DNA of 64,000 bases from Tolypothrix sp. PCC 7712 (GTDB lineage Bacteria > Cyanobacteriota > Cyanobacteriia > Cyanobacteriales > Nostocaceae). Location: assembly GCF_025860405.1 (NCBI RefSeq), contig NZ_CP063786.1, positions 124,001 to 188,000 of the forward strand, in the 5' to 3' direction. Positions 8,332 to 17,946 of this stretch are shown piece after piece (positions within the stretch are counted from its first letter, which is position 1; each line of letters begins with the position of its first letter). The notes under the pieces were generated by a model. The model saw only the letters and a program-made list of their open reading frames with translations. It searched no databases and had not been told where the DNA came from. The position numbers were made by a program, and so were the translations under genes.

Positions 8332-8431
8332 CGAGGTAACAAGGTCTAACTCAATAAAAAACTGGCAGTCTTACAAGTATTAAAGAGCTAATTTCACAGC
8401 TTGATTATTGTTTCTAGCTTCAAGGAGTGAC

Positions 8432-8873
8432 ATGCTTGAGAGCAAGGTTCGGAATCAATATAACCAGGTAGCATCAATCTATGGCCAGCGTTGGAATTAT
8501 TACATTTCCAATACCCTATCATTTCTTAAAACCTGGGCAAATTTACCTCCTACCGCAACTTTACTAGATATTGCTTGTGGAATTTGATAATCCCAACGTT
8601 GCTTTAAACGAGATGAAGCGCGTTCTGAAACAAAATGGCAATCTAATTATTTTGGACTGGTGCAAAGATTTTTTAGTTTGCCGTGTTTGTGATTGGATAC
8701 TCCAGCGCATTGATCCAGCGCATCAGCAGTGTTATACCCAAGCAGAATTTCACCAGTTGCTCTCTAGTGCTGGGTTTTGTGTTCGACAATCCTCTACAGT
8801 CCGGTTTAGATTGATTTGGGAATTGATGGTTGCAACGGCTACAACTCACTCAGTTCAGAGTTTGAATGCGTAA
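8432..8873 (+). pseudogene. class I SAM methyltransferase remnant with internal deletion
   Basis: An AAGGAG site and ATG at 8432 start a frame reading MLESKVRNQYNQVASIYG and running to LLDIACGI, where it stops at TGA 8585-8587 in the middle of motif I (expected D-x-A-C-G-T-G). From about 8574, in another frame, the C-terminal third of the same kind of enzyme follows: EFDNPNVALNEMKRVLK, LIILDWCKDFL and a YTQAEFHQLLSSAGF segment. About 80-90 residues between motif I and the post-motif region are missing, so an internal deletion has destroyed the gene. It was probably cargo of the metal island. Confidence 0.75.
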
Positions 8874-9039
8874 TATAGCTATTCTGCGCTCGCTCTGATT
8901 CAAGCTTGAGAATCTGCCCTTCTCAGGCTCTGTTCTCATTGAATCGCTCCCTGGAAGCATGAACTTTCCTCAAGGCTTTCTTAGCGTAGTGAGAAGGTGG
9001 TACGGTTAATTATGAAAGAATTATGAAAAAGCTCTAACA

Positions 9040-10371
9040 ATGGCGCTCTCCGATCATCCTCCTAGCTTGCCAGAGGTTCACCGCAGTATCTCGATTCCTG
9101 CTGCTAAAGGCTTTTGGCGTAAGTTGCTGGCATTTGCGGGGCCAGGATACCTCGTTTCCGTGGGGTATATGGACCCTGGCAACTGGGCAACGGATATTGC
9201 TGGAGGTTCGCGATTTGGTTACACCCTGTTGAGCGTAATTCTGCTCTCAAACCTGATGGCAATTTTGCTGCAATCGCTCTGTGTGCGATTAGGTGTTGCC
9301 ACTGGAAAAGATTTAGCGCAGGCTTGTCGAGACTACTTCAGTCCACGTATTAGCTTAATGCTGTAGGTGTTGTGTGAGATTGCCATTGCTGCCTGTGATT
9401 TGGCGGAATTATTGGGAAGTGCGATCGCCCTACAACTGCTGTTTGGCATTCCGTTATTGTGTGGCGTGTGCATCACGGCGCTGGATGTTTTGGCGTTACT
9501 ATTCTTGCAAGGTAAAGGCTTTCGCTATGTAGAAGCACTCGTCATTATGCTGGTAGCAACCGTTGGTGTGTGTTTTGGCGCAGAAATTTTATTCTCTCGA
9601 CCCGATGTGGGCGGAATTTTACAGGGCTACTTGCCCAATCGGGAAATTTTGCGAAACCCAGAGATGCTTTATATTGCGATCGGGATTTTGGGCGCAACTG
9701 TGATGCCGCATAATCTCTATCTACACTCGTCGATCGTGCAAACTCGCGCTTGGCAACCTACACCTGAAAAGAAATGGGAAGCGATCAAGTTTGGCACGAT
9801 TGACTCGACCGTTGCACTTTCTTTTGCATTATTCATTAACTCTGCCATTCTGATTGTTGCCGCAGCGACCTTTCATTTCTCTGGCTATCACGAAGTTGCG
9901 GAAATTCAGGATGCGTATAAGCTGCTATCCCCTCTGCTGGGGGTCAGTGCTGCCAGTGCCATTTTTGGATTGGCGTTGCTGGCATCCGGACAAAGCTCGA
10001 CACTGACCGCAACTTTGGCGGGACAGATTGTGATGGAGGGCTTTTTGAGATTTCGCCTTCCACCCTGGTTGCGTCGATTAGCCACTCGCTTGTTAGCAAT
10101 TATTCCGGCTTTGATTGCGATCGTGTTTTTTGGTGAGCAAAGTACCGGGCAACTGCTCGTTTTCAGCCAGGTGATACTGAGTTTACAGCTTTCGTTTGCA
10201 GTGATCCCACTGGTGATGTTTACGAGCGGTCGCCGCTTAATGGGTGAGTTTGTCAATCCAAGGTGGTTAAAAGTTTTGGCTTGGGCAGTGGCTTTGATAA
10301 TTGTTGCGCTAAACGTTTGGCTACTTTTACAAACAGGAATGAGACTATTTCCCTTTTTAGGACTGGGCTAA
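9040..10371 (+). pseudogene. mntH: Nramp-family Mn/Fe transporter interrupted by an in-frame amber codon
   Basis: The two frames 9040-9366 and 9367-10371 are in the same phase and together give a full-length (about 443-residue) Nramp transporter. Motifs include PGYLVSVGYMDPGNWATDI (DPGN, helix 1), GATVMPHNLYLHSS (MPHNLYLH, helix 6) and the later helices through the C-terminus. The only break is TAG at 9364-9366 (codon 109), in SLML-stop-VLCEIAIAACDLAEL. Relatives usually carry Trp here, so one TGG to TAG change explains it. The second half could start at GTG 9367, but a transporter lacking helices 1-3 should not work. Nramp proteins import Mn2+ and Fe2+ with protons. The gene could be rescued by readthrough or a suppressor tRNA. 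Confidence 0.85.
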
Positions 10372-10456
10372 CCTTTTGATGGAGTCGATTAAATTTCAAA
10401 ACTGATGAACGCTAACCGCTTTCAGCAAATTGTCTATTGAATACTTTTTCACATCC

Positions 10457-11035
10457 TTAGTTTTTCCTTTGGGCAAGATAACCTTGACGGTAATCACTCT
10501 TCTTTAATTTGGAAGCTTGACGTGCAGACCACTGACGCATAGGAGTAACTTTCTCTACATGAAGTAGCTTCTGGCGATAAGTATTATTATCTGTCAGTTG
10601 GGCGATCGCACCAGCAATAAATCGAGCGCAGCGTTCTGGCTGAGATGAGACTTGTTCTTCTGCAAACCGGATAACCAGCCAGTTTGCATCAACAAAACAC
10701 TTGTTTCTATAGTCATCCTCACCGATACAGTGAGTAGGCTTCCCAGTCGCAAATGAGATAGGTTCATCAACTTCCAAGTCTATGTGTAAGCCAGTATTTG
10801 GTTCAATCAACAGAAAATCAGCCGTAAATGGTAGCCGATGCCCCAGTGGAAGCATCATCTGCTGGGGAGAAACAATTTCACCAAAATAATGTTTGAGAAC
10901 ATTTTCAAACAGCCCCTCACTTGCCCCAATTGGTGCATCTCCTTGTCCAGACGGAAAAACTAAAGGGGTAAACTGTTTTTTCTCTTTCACTAACTCTGGA
11001 ATAACAACGATTGGATATTCCGGTGTCTTTGCCAT
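10457..11035 (-). CDS. predicted PD-(D/E)XK (DUF559-like) nuclease
   Basis: The 192-residue protein contains a Glu in a helix (LFENVLKHYFGE), then TADFLLIEPNTGLHIDLEVDEP, where the D...(I)D-x-E-V-D pattern resembles the active-site strands of restriction-endonuclease-fold proteins. DDYRNKCFVDANWLVIRFAEEQV follows, typical of DUF559/Vsr-like folds in which this region closes the sheet. The ATG at 11035 is preferred to a TTG 42 bases upstream. It is transcribed against its neighbours. It might be a DNA repair or restriction-related nuclease. The fold is a reasonable call, the function is inferred. Confidence 0.6.
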   Translation of the reverse strand: MAKTPEYPIVVIPELVKEKKQFTPLVFPSGQGDAPIGASEGLFENVLKHYFGEIVSPQQMMLPLGHRLPFTADFLLIEPNTGLHIDLEVDEPISFATGKPTHCIGEDDYRNKCFVDANWLVIRFAEEQVSSQPERCARFIAGAIAQLTDNNTYRQKLLHVEKVTPMRQWSARQASKLKKSDYRQGYLAQRKN

Positions 11036-11234
11036 AACTGAAAATCGAAACACTTGGAAAATCAGAGTTCTTGGCAATTATCTAAATTCACAACACCATT
11101 ACACAATCAACAAAATACTGAAAAGAAACCAACTTTTTTCTAATTTTTTGGATTTAGAAATTAGAAAATTATCAGTTATCGTACAGCATCTCTTCTAGAT
11201 AAGATTGCTTCTGATTACGCTACAAGCAACTAAG

Positions 11235-12872
11235 ATGAAGTCTAGCTTTGAGTATCTAGAAGACCTGCTTGCGGACAATTATCCAATCATCGCCTGTGAA
11301 TCCCCCCTCCAAGAACGTCACCGCTTCCTCATTCGTCTTACTACTTCCTGTCAGCAAGTAGGTAAAAAAGTCTATATATGGAATTTAAGCGAGGACAGTA
11401 TTAAAGAATTGGTCGTAAGCACCGAAAATAATCTTATTCTTCAAGAGTTTCATGACTATAAACCTTCGATCAAACAAAATACAGAAGATTATTTTCAAGT
11501 ACTCAATTTTTGGAGAATTTATTCTGGCACTGGAGTACTAATCGTTGAGAATATTTTTCCTTGGTTAAAAGAAAGCATAACTAAAGATACTGAATTTCTT
11601 CTTCTATCAGAATGGATTAAGTCATCGCTAGTTAATCTAAAATTTCATACAAACAAAATTGATAAGACTACCATATTACTAGGAGCCAATGCCGAGATAG
11701 CCAGCGAGATAGCAGCAGAAATACCCCTTTGGAGTCAAGAATTACCAGATACACAAGAAATAATTGCTAGTTTAATTAGCAGTAATTTATTTCCTTTAAT
11801 TTATACTGAACAAGACTATTTAGAAATTGCTAACGCTAGTGCTGGGTTGTATATTTATGATATTATTCATTGCCTAACTGATATTAGAAAAAATCATGAC
11901 TTAGGAAATTCCAGTGAGATAGCAAAGCTTCTACTGGCAAAAAAAATTCAATTACTCAACCGCTTGTATGACATCGAATTCTTACCTCCACCAAAAGTCG
12001 AACTTGGTGGGTTAGAACTCATGCAGCAGTCATTCAAAAAGTTCAAGCGATTGCTTACCCCGCGTGCCAAACAATACAATCTGCGCGTACCCAAGGGGAT
12101 TATGCTTGTGGGGCCACCGGGGACGGGAAAATCACACTCAGCAAAAGCCTGTTCCCAGAATATGGGTATTCCCCTCATCATGGTCGATTGGGGCAACTTT
12201 AGAAGTTTTGGCAACCAAGCAGAAATGAAACTCAAACGCTTGTTGCGACTGGCAGATAGGCTCAACCAAGTAATTTTGTACTTCGACGACTTTGATAAAG
12301 GCTTCGCCGGGGATGATGACCTCGCCAAACGGCTGGCTGGTCAGCTGTTGACGTGGATGCAAGAGCGTACGTCAGATGTACTGGTCATTGCGTCAGTTAA
12401 CCGCATGGAATGGTTGCCACCCGAACTCACCCGTGCTGGACGGTTTGACTATTTATTTAAAGTAGACCTGCCCAATAATGGGGAAAGATATAGTATCTTC
12501 AAACTGCACGCTGCCCGGTTTGACGAACGCTTTCGCAATGGCGGCGACCCCTGGAGTGAGGAACAGTGGCGCAGAATTCTTAAAGCCACCAATCGCTGTG
12601 TAGGTGCAGAAATCCAGACAATTGTAGAACGCGCCGCTAGTACGATATTCTGCGAAACCATAACAGAAGATACCTACTCAGAAAGCCAACTCTCCACACT
12701 TGAACTAACAATCGAGGCATTACTAGAAGAACGCCGCCAGATTAACCCGCTTGCCATCCGCGAAGCCGATAGAGTCGAGTCGATGCGTAACAAAGCTGAC
12801 CAACAAGCTTTACCTAGTAGTCCCCTCGACGAAAGCAAGTTTGCTGTTGGCAACATTGATATTTTCAGCTAG
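11235..12872 (+). CDS. AAA+ ATPase, Ycf46-like
   Basis: The N-terminal 250 residues match the Ycf46 type, with a start close to MKSSFEYLEDLL, and include degenerate nucleotide-binding features. The C-terminal AAA module has Walker A GPPGTGKS (about residues 293-300), Walker B ILYFDDFDKGF, sensor 1 VIASVNRMEWLPPEL, and the arginine-finger region RAGRFDYLF. Ycf46 proteins are cyanobacterial and plastid AAA ATPases; one chromosomal member affects CO2 uptake regulation. A plasmid copy may serve another role. A TTG 30 bases upstream also opens the frame, but the ATG at 11235 gives the family-like N-terminus. The C-terminal 60 residues are charged and probably unstructured. Confidence 0.8.
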   Translation: MKSSFEYLEDLLADNYPIIACESPLQERHRFLIRLTTSCQQVGKKVYIWNLSEDSIKELVVSTENNLILQEFHDYKPSIKQNTEDYFQVLNFWRIYSGTGVLIVENIFPWLKESITKDTEFLLLSEWIKSSLVNLKFHTNKIDKTTILLGANAEIASEIAAEIPLWSQELPDTQEIIASLISSNLFPLIYTEQDYLEIANASAGLYIYDIIHCLTDIRKNHDLGNSSEIAKLLLAKKIQLLNRLYDIEFLPPPKVELGGLELMQQSFKKFKRLLTPRAKQYNLRVPKGIMLVGPPGTGKSHSAKACSQNMGIPLIMVDWGNFRSFGNQAEMKLKRLLRLADRLNQVILYFDDFDKGFAGDDDLAKRLAGQLLTWMQERTSDVLVIASVNRMEWLPPELTRAGRFDYLFKVDLPNNGERYSIFKLHAARFDERFRNGGDPWSEEQWRRILKATNRCVGAEIQTIVERAASTIFCETITEDTYSESQLSTLELTIEALLEERRQINPLAIREADRVESMRNKADQQALPSSPLDESKFAVGNIDIFS

Positions 12873-12996
12873 CACGCCTCATCAATCAATTCAAAGTTTC
12901 ATCATGTTTGGACGAAAGCAAATGTAACCAAAACATTTCAACAGTTCATAATGCTTGCCATTTCTAACCACCTTACTATCTTATTTAGCTAAAACT

Positions 12997-13563
12997 ATGG
13001 AAGTTACAAGACAAACTGCTCAAACCAACATTCAAACTAAACAAGCACAAAATCTTGAAAAAAGCCTATTTTTCAAATTCATCAAATTTATCAAATTTGT
13101 TGGGCCAATTGCTGGTTTTACTGCTGCCCTCTCACCCCTACCGCTATACTTTTGGACTCGCCAGCCCCAGTATTTACCTATTGGTGCAACCTTTACCAGT
13201 AACAATCAAACAGTTCAACTCGAATTAGCAGACGATAGAAAAGAATATGCCCACGGTCTCAAATTTCGTAACTCGATTCCTGAAAATCACGGAATGTTAT
13301 TTGTCCTCAACAAACCTGAAAAAGTTAAACTTTGGATGAAGGATACGTATATTCCTTTAGATATGATATTCCTCCAAGACGGAGTTATCAAATCAATCGT
13401 AGAGGCAGCTCCCCCTTGCAAAACCAAAACCTGTCCTAAGTACGATTCCATCTATCCTGTTAATCAGGTTATTGAACTACCTGCTAACAGTACTAAAACC
13501 CTCAATCTCAAAGTAGGTAAGAAACTCCAACTCAATTTCAACCCAAACAAAACGCAGAATTAG
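12997..13563 (+). CDS. membrane-anchored DUF192 protein
   Basis: A basic N-terminus is followed by one hydrophobic segment (VGPIAGFTAALSPLPLYFW, about residues 34-52) and then a DUF192 domain: VQLELADDRKEYAHGLKFR, GMLFVLNKPEKVKLWMKDTYIPLDMIFL, and a C-terminal beta region ending KVGKKLQLNF. DUF192 proteins are small secreted or periplasmic beta-barrels of unknown biochemistry. Two Cys in APPCKTKTCPKY may form a disulfide, which fits an extracytoplasmic location. The ATG at 12997 is chosen over a TTG 42 bases upstream. It lies just before the conjugation genes but is separated from them by a large palindrome. Confidence 0.75.
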   Translation: MEVTRQTAQTNIQTKQAQNLEKSLFFKFIKFIKFVGPIAGFTAALSPLPLYFWTRQPQYLPIGATFTSNNQTVQLELADDRKEYAHGLKFRNSIPENHGMLFVLNKPEKVKLWMKDTYIPLDMIFLQDGVIKSIVEAAPPCKTKTCPKYDSIYPVNQVIELPANSTKTLNLKVGKKLQLNFNPNKTQN

Positions 13564-13631
13564 TTGACGGAGATTTGAGCCATCACAACAACCTAGCGGT
13601 AAATAACCGTAATTACACTACCTCATATATC

Positions 13632-13674
13632 AATGTTTGACCCCCGATATAGCCTATATCGGGGGTCAAACATT
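13632..13674. repeat. perfect 21-bp-arm inverted repeat with 1-base centre
   Basis: The left arm 13632-13652 begins AATGTTTGACCCCCGA and the right arm 13654-13674 is its exact reverse complement, with only a C between them. A 43-base near-perfect palindrome of this kind can extrude as a cruciform or form a very stable RNA hairpin. No T-tract follows; an ATG begins at 13675 directly after it. Confidence 0.9.
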
Positions 13675-13815
13675 ATGAAATCAACCACTGATTTAATTAT
13701 TGGAAGTTGTCAAGCAAATTTGTCTGAGTTTTTACTGAATGATTTACTGAAAAAGATAGTGTCTAAAAATAGAAAATTTTTAGATGATTTTACGGTTATT
13801 AATCCCATAAAATAA
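13675..13815 (+). CDS. possible small protein, 46 aa
   Basis: An ATG directly after the 43-base palindrome opens a frame of 46 codons plus stop (MKSTTDLIIGSCQANLSEF to NPIK). It is amphipathic and has no recognisable family. A larger frame starting inside the palindrome (13633) is unlikely because its first 14 residues are encoded by the repeat itself. No ribosome site is visible outside the hairpin. Confidence 0.3.
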   Translation: MKSTTDLIIGSCQANLSEFLLNDLLKKIVSKNRKFLDDFTVINPIK

Positions 13816-13934
13816 TTTCACAAGTGAGAAGTTGGAGCAGATATTTACTCCAATCAAAACTTTGGTAAAAAGCAGTGTTTCGACCTTAGTTACTCTACAA
13901 AGTTTCATCCACTAATTTCTGAAATAATCTTTTT

Positions 13935-14534
13935 ATGAGAACAGACTACGAATCTGATTTTGGTAGTGATCGCGCTCCTTCCCACGAAGAATACGGATAC
14001 CCTGCTTCCACCCGTCGCAAAAAGCGCAACTGGAAAGAAAACGCCAGCATCGCCGGACTAATGGCAGTTGGTACTGGTTTGATGATTGCAGATATCTCAC
14101 TCCACCACATGGTGATGGCATCACTCGCGTTTGGAACTGGCATCGTAGCGTTACTACCCAAGGAAGCAAACTTGCTACTTTCTAACTTTGAGAAATGGCA
14201 GCGCAAGTATGGCATCAATATTTATACTGTTCTGTTTTGCTTGGTAGGTGTAGTATTTATGTTTGATATCGCCACTGCACCCGCAAACGCCCAGTTTATG
14301 CAAAACGCAGAGGACTTCTTCACAGAGTATTTTACTGGTGTCAATGAAGATATTATTAGGTACGTATTTGCGGTACTGCGCGGTTTGTTCCTAATTTATC
14401 TGGGTATTGGTCTTATTAGGGTTGTTCAAGCAGCCAGAAACGACGAAGATTGGCAAACGATCGCCCGTACACCAATTATCGTTGCCCTCACAGTTGTAGT
14501 CGGAGACTTGCTTGCAGGACTGGTAACAGGCTGA
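13935..14534 (+). CDS. candidate VirB2-like conjugative pilin protein
   Basis: The 199-residue protein has a basic N-terminus, hydrophobic segments at about residues 38-75 and 97-112 ending in ATAPANAQ (a signal-peptidase-like A-x-A site), then a short soluble part and two closely spaced membrane helices (about 140-162 and 175-198). Two helices after a cleavable signal is the layout of VirB2/TrbC pilins, and it is the first gene of the secretion operon, directly before a VirB3-like gene, as in other systems. The long N-terminal region is unusual for a pilin. The assignment rests on topology and position rather than on sequence similarity. Confidence 0.6.
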   Translation: MRTDYESDFGSDRAPSHEEYGYPASTRRKKRNWKENASIAGLMAVGTGLMIADISLHHMVMASLAFGTGIVALLPKEANLLLSNFEKWQRKYGINIYTVLFCLVGVVFMFDIATAPANAQFMQNAEDFFTEYFTGVNEDIIRYVFAVLRGLFLIYLGIGLIRVVQAARNDEDWQTIARTPIIVALTVVVGDLLAGLVTG

Positions 14535-14627
14535 TACGTCACTCGTCAAAAAAGCCACCACGAGTGGCACAATTCCACAAGTGCCACTCATCAAGATTTC
14601 AAAAACTGACTTTTGTCTTTCGTAATA

Positions 14628-14963
14628 ATGGGCAGAGAACGGGAATTTCGTACTGTCAACCGCGTATTAGGAGAACAGCCGCGCCTTGGGCCATTCCCCG
14701 CCGACCAAATTGTTCCCTGGAGTGCGATCGCTCTCATCTCCTACATGGTAGTCAAGGGTTTTATGCAAGCTTCCTGGCTGGCAACCGGAATGGTAACTGC
14801 TTGGGGATGGGCAACTTGGTGGACGGTAAGTTCCAACAAAGCTTTTTTTGGTAAGTTTGTCGGCACACCCCGCATCACCCGTGGCTATAAACCTTTTGTT
14901 TCTCTCGTTAATCCTCTACAACCTCAATCCCAGAAAAAGCACCAGCTGAAAAAACGCAGATAA
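14628..14963 (+). CDS. VirB3-like inner-membrane protein
   Basis: The 111-residue protein starts REFRTVNRVLGEQPRLGPFPADQ and has a pair of hydrophobic helices at about residues 30-62, followed by a basic C-terminus. This short, bitopic form and its position immediately before the VirB4 ATPase are those of VirB3/TraL, which partners VirB4 at the base of the conjugation pore. The ATG at 14628 is chosen; a TTG 15 bases upstream lacks support. The gap to the virB4-like gene is 42 bases. Confidence 0.65.
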   Translation: MGREREFRTVNRVLGEQPRLGPFPADQIVPWSAIALISYMVVKGFMQASWLATGMVTAWGWATWWTVSSNKAFFGKFVGTPRITRGYKPFVSLVNPLQPQSQKKHQLKKRR

Positions 14964-15005
14964 AGTTGCTCAAGTAAAAAATATTACCGAACGAAACTAC
15001 AGGCT

Positions 15006-17834
15006 ATGAGTTCGACCGCCTCCACGAAAACAAAGGACAAAATTGGTAAAAAATCCCTTGATACCGAACAATTAGGTGTTGTCAAAAACCTAACACCGTT
15101 TGAGGATATTACTCATTTAGCTGGGATTGCAAGTATCTCGCTTGCTGGTCGTAGAGATATCGGCGCACTCATCCTCCAGAAAAAAGAAGATATTCAAATT
15201 AAGTTCTGCTTCGACGTACAAGGAGTCCACCCATCTTTACCAGAAGAACAGATTCTCCCGATTTTTGAAAATATTGAGGGCGGACTCAAAGAACTTCCCG
15301 AACGCGAAACCTTAACAATTCATCTTGGTTCGTTCACTGATGATTTTCTCCGACAGCAAGAACTAAAAAAGATAGAGGATAAATGCGACCTAGAGCAATT
15401 AACTTTATTAGTGCGATCGGAACGTCTGCGAACAAGAGAACTCACTAAAGCGGGAACTCGTAAAAATAAGTTTTTACGTTTCTGGTGTACCTATAGTGTC
15501 CTGGCTTCTGAAGATAGTCGCTCAAATGATGCAATTGAAAAAACTATCAAACAATTGCAAAATGCTTGGTTCCAATTTACTGGACAAATTCACGGTGTTC
15601 GGCAAGAACGAATCGAAACAATTTTACGGGATAGTTTTACCTCTGGGTTTCAACGGTGGGAACAACTTTTGACAAACTCAATGGGGCTTTCAGTGCGAGC
15701 AGTCACCAGTGAGGAAGTATGGTCAATTCTTTGGAGTCAATTTAACCGTAGCGATGCACCCAAAGTTCCCAATCCCCTCATATTAGATGAAGAGGGACTT
15801 CGAGAAGTTCAAACTAGCGATTTCCACATTCGCCACCTGATGCTAGAGAACGAAAAATCTGTCCCGTTTCTCGATCGCAGCTGGGTAAGACTGCAAGACA
15901 AGTATATCAGCGTTCTGCAATTTAGCGAAAAGCCCCAAGGCTGGGTAGATGAATACGCCCAGCTTCGATATCTCTGGGAGGTAATATCCAAAGAAAAAAT
16001 CTCCGATACTGAGATTATCTGCCAGCTATCTAAAGCCAACCAGGGACTTGCCAAAACTGCTCTGCAACGGATTACCAAACAGTCAATTACCTCCAGCGCG
16101 ATGTCTTCTGAGAAGGGGTCAATTGACGTAAAAGCCAATATGAACATCGAGGAGGCAGTTAAGGCACAAGAAACTATCCTCAGAGGCAGTCTCCCGATTC
16201 ATACTGCTGTTGTTTTTTGTGTCCATCGTCACAGCCGTCAAAAACTTGATGAAGCTTGCCAATACCTTTCTAGCTGCTTCTTACGACCTGCTGTAGTTGA
16301 TAGAGAAATCGAGTATGCCTGGAAAACATGGTTACAATGTGTACCTGTTGTTTGGGAAAACTTACTTACAAGACCCTTTAACCGTCGCCTCCCCTATTTC
16401 TCATCAGAAGTTCCCGGACTCATGCCGATAGTCAGAACAGCTACAGGAGATAAATCCGGGTTTGAGCTGATTGCCGAAGAGGGAGGAACCCCAGTACATC
16501 TTGATTTGTACAAGCAGCACAAGAATCTCGCCATTTTTGGTACTACTCGTGCGGGTAAATCTGTATTAGTAGCAGGTTTATTAACACCTGCCTTGGCTCA
16601 AAACATTCCCGTAATTGCACTTGATTATCCTAAACCCGATGGTACTAGCACGTTTACTGACTACACCAAATTTATGGGAGAGGAAGGAGCATATTTCGAT
16701 ATTAGTAAAGAGTCGAATAATCTATTTGAATTACCAGATTTAAGGGGATATGAACCTGAAGTTATTAAAGAGAGAATGACTGATTTCAAGGAATTCTTGA
16801 AATCAACATTAATGATTATGGTGTTAGGGACAAATCCTGTAGGTGTAAGTCCGACAATGGTATCAAATATTGAAAGTATCATTACAATCACAATTGAAAC
16901 TTTTTACAACGATGAGGATATCAAACTTCGGTACAAGCTAGCATTAGAAAATGGATTGGGTACACCTGAATGGGCAGATATTCCCACACTTAAAGATTTC
17001 TATAATTATTGTTCGCCTGGATTTATCAAGCTGGATTCCATCACCAATAATAGTAAAGAAATTCTCGATGCCCTTGACCAAATCAGATTGCGATTAAAGT
17101 TTTGGCTAAATTCACGAGTTGGGCAATCAATCGCCAATCCATCTAGCTTTAGAACTGATGCTCGATTGCTTGTATTCGCACTGCGATCGCTTGGGAGTGA
17201 AGCCGATGCCGCAGTCCTTGCCCTGAGTGCTTATTCCGCAGCTTTACGTAGAGCTTTATCATCTAAAGTATCAATATTTTTCTTAGACGAAGCACCAATT
17301 TTATTCAATTTTGAGAGCATAGCCGAGCTAATTGGTAGGCTCTGCGCTAACGGTGCAAAAGCAGGTATACGTGTAATTTTATCTGCCCAAGAACCAGAAA
17401 GTATTTTCCAAAGTAAGTCTGCTTCCAAGATATTTGCTAACATCACAACCCGCCTGATTGGTCGGATTCAAACATCGGCAGTTGACCCATTTGTGAACAG
17501 GTTTAAATATCCTTATGAAATTATCTCGCGTAATAGTACCGAAGCATTCTTTCCGAAACGTGAAAGTATTTATTCACAGTGGTTACTTGATGACAATGGC
17601 AAACTTACTTTCTGTAGATATTATCCTGCTTATTGCTTACTTGCAGCAGTCGCAAATAACCCGAATGAGCAAGAATTACGCACTCTATTTCTCAATAAAT
17701 ATGCCGATAATCCAATGCTGGGTATGGTGAAATTTTCAGAAAGTTACATACAAATGCTTCGGGGAGATGAGTTAAGCCAAGAAGCACAACAATTATTGGA
17801 TAACAATAACAATCAGCAATTAAAGTCAGCATAA
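15006..17834 (+). CDS. virB4: VirB4-like conjugation ATPase
   Basis: The 942-residue protein is the energising ATPase of the mating-pair apparatus. The N-terminal half is the VirB4-specific region; the C-terminal half is a RecA-like motor with Walker A GTTRAGKSVL at about residues 512-521, Walker B SIFFLDEAP near 755-763 and a sensor segment GIRVILSAQEPESIF. Length and domain order agree with VirB4/TraC proteins (about 800-900 residues). It is the best-supported marker that 13.9-26.7 kb encodes a type IV secretion system. The cluster order and proteins resemble the cyanobacterial mating type (MPF-C) known from Nostoc plasmids. Confidence 0.92.
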   Translation: MSSTASTKTKDKIGKKSLDTEQLGVVKNLTPFEDITHLAGIASISLAGRRDIGALILQKKEDIQIKFCFDVQGVHPSLPEEQILPIFENIEGGLKELPERETLTIHLGSFTDDFLRQQELKKIEDKCDLEQLTLLVRSERLRTRELTKAGTRKNKFLRFWCTYSVLASEDSRSNDAIEKTIKQLQNAWFQFTGQIHGVRQERIETILRDSFTSGFQRWEQLLTNSMGLSVRAVTSEEVWSILWSQFNRSDAPKVPNPLILDEEGLREVQTSDFHIRHLMLENEKSVPFLDRSWVRLQDKYISVLQFSEKPQGWVDEYAQLRYLWEVISKEKISDTEIICQLSKANQGLAKTALQRITKQSITSSAMSSEKGSIDVKANMNIEEAVKAQETILRGSLPIHTAVVFCVHRHSRQKLDEACQYLSSCFLRPAVVDREIEYAWKTWLQCVPVVWENLLTRPFNRRLPYFSSEVPGLMPIVRTATGDKSGFELIAEEGGTPVHLDLYKQHKNLAIFGTTRAGKSVLVAGLLTPALAQNIPVIALDYPKPDGTSTFTDYTKFMGEEGAYFDISKESNNLFELPDLRGYEPEVIKERMTDFKEFLKSTLMIMVLGTNPVGVSPTMVSNIESIITITIETFYNDEDIKLRYKLALENGLGTPEWADIPTLKDFYNYCSPGFIKLDSITNNSKEILDALDQIRLRLKFWLNSRVGQSIANPSSFRTDARLLVFALRSLGSEADAAVLALSAYSAALRRALSSKVSIFFLDEAPILFNFESIAELIGRLCANGAKAGIRVILSAQEPESIFQSKSASKIFANITTRLIGRIQTSAVDPFVNRFKYPYEIISRNSTEAFFPKRESIYSQWLLDDNGKLTFCRYYPAYCLLAAVANNPNEQELRTLFLNKYADNPMLGMVKFSESYIQMLRGDELSQEAQQLLDNNNNQQLKSA

Positions 17835-17946
17835 ATTATAGAAGAAAAACTAAGAATAATCTGGATTTATAAAAATAAGAATCAATAATTCATAAACAAG
17901 TGGCTTAACTTTGATTGCCACATTGATTATTTTATCCACCAAAAGT

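Noticed and set aside
13633..13674. Start of a 60-codon frame inside the large palindrome
   Set aside because: Its first 14 residues are simply a translation of the inverted repeat; the ATG at 13675 is the more reasonable start.
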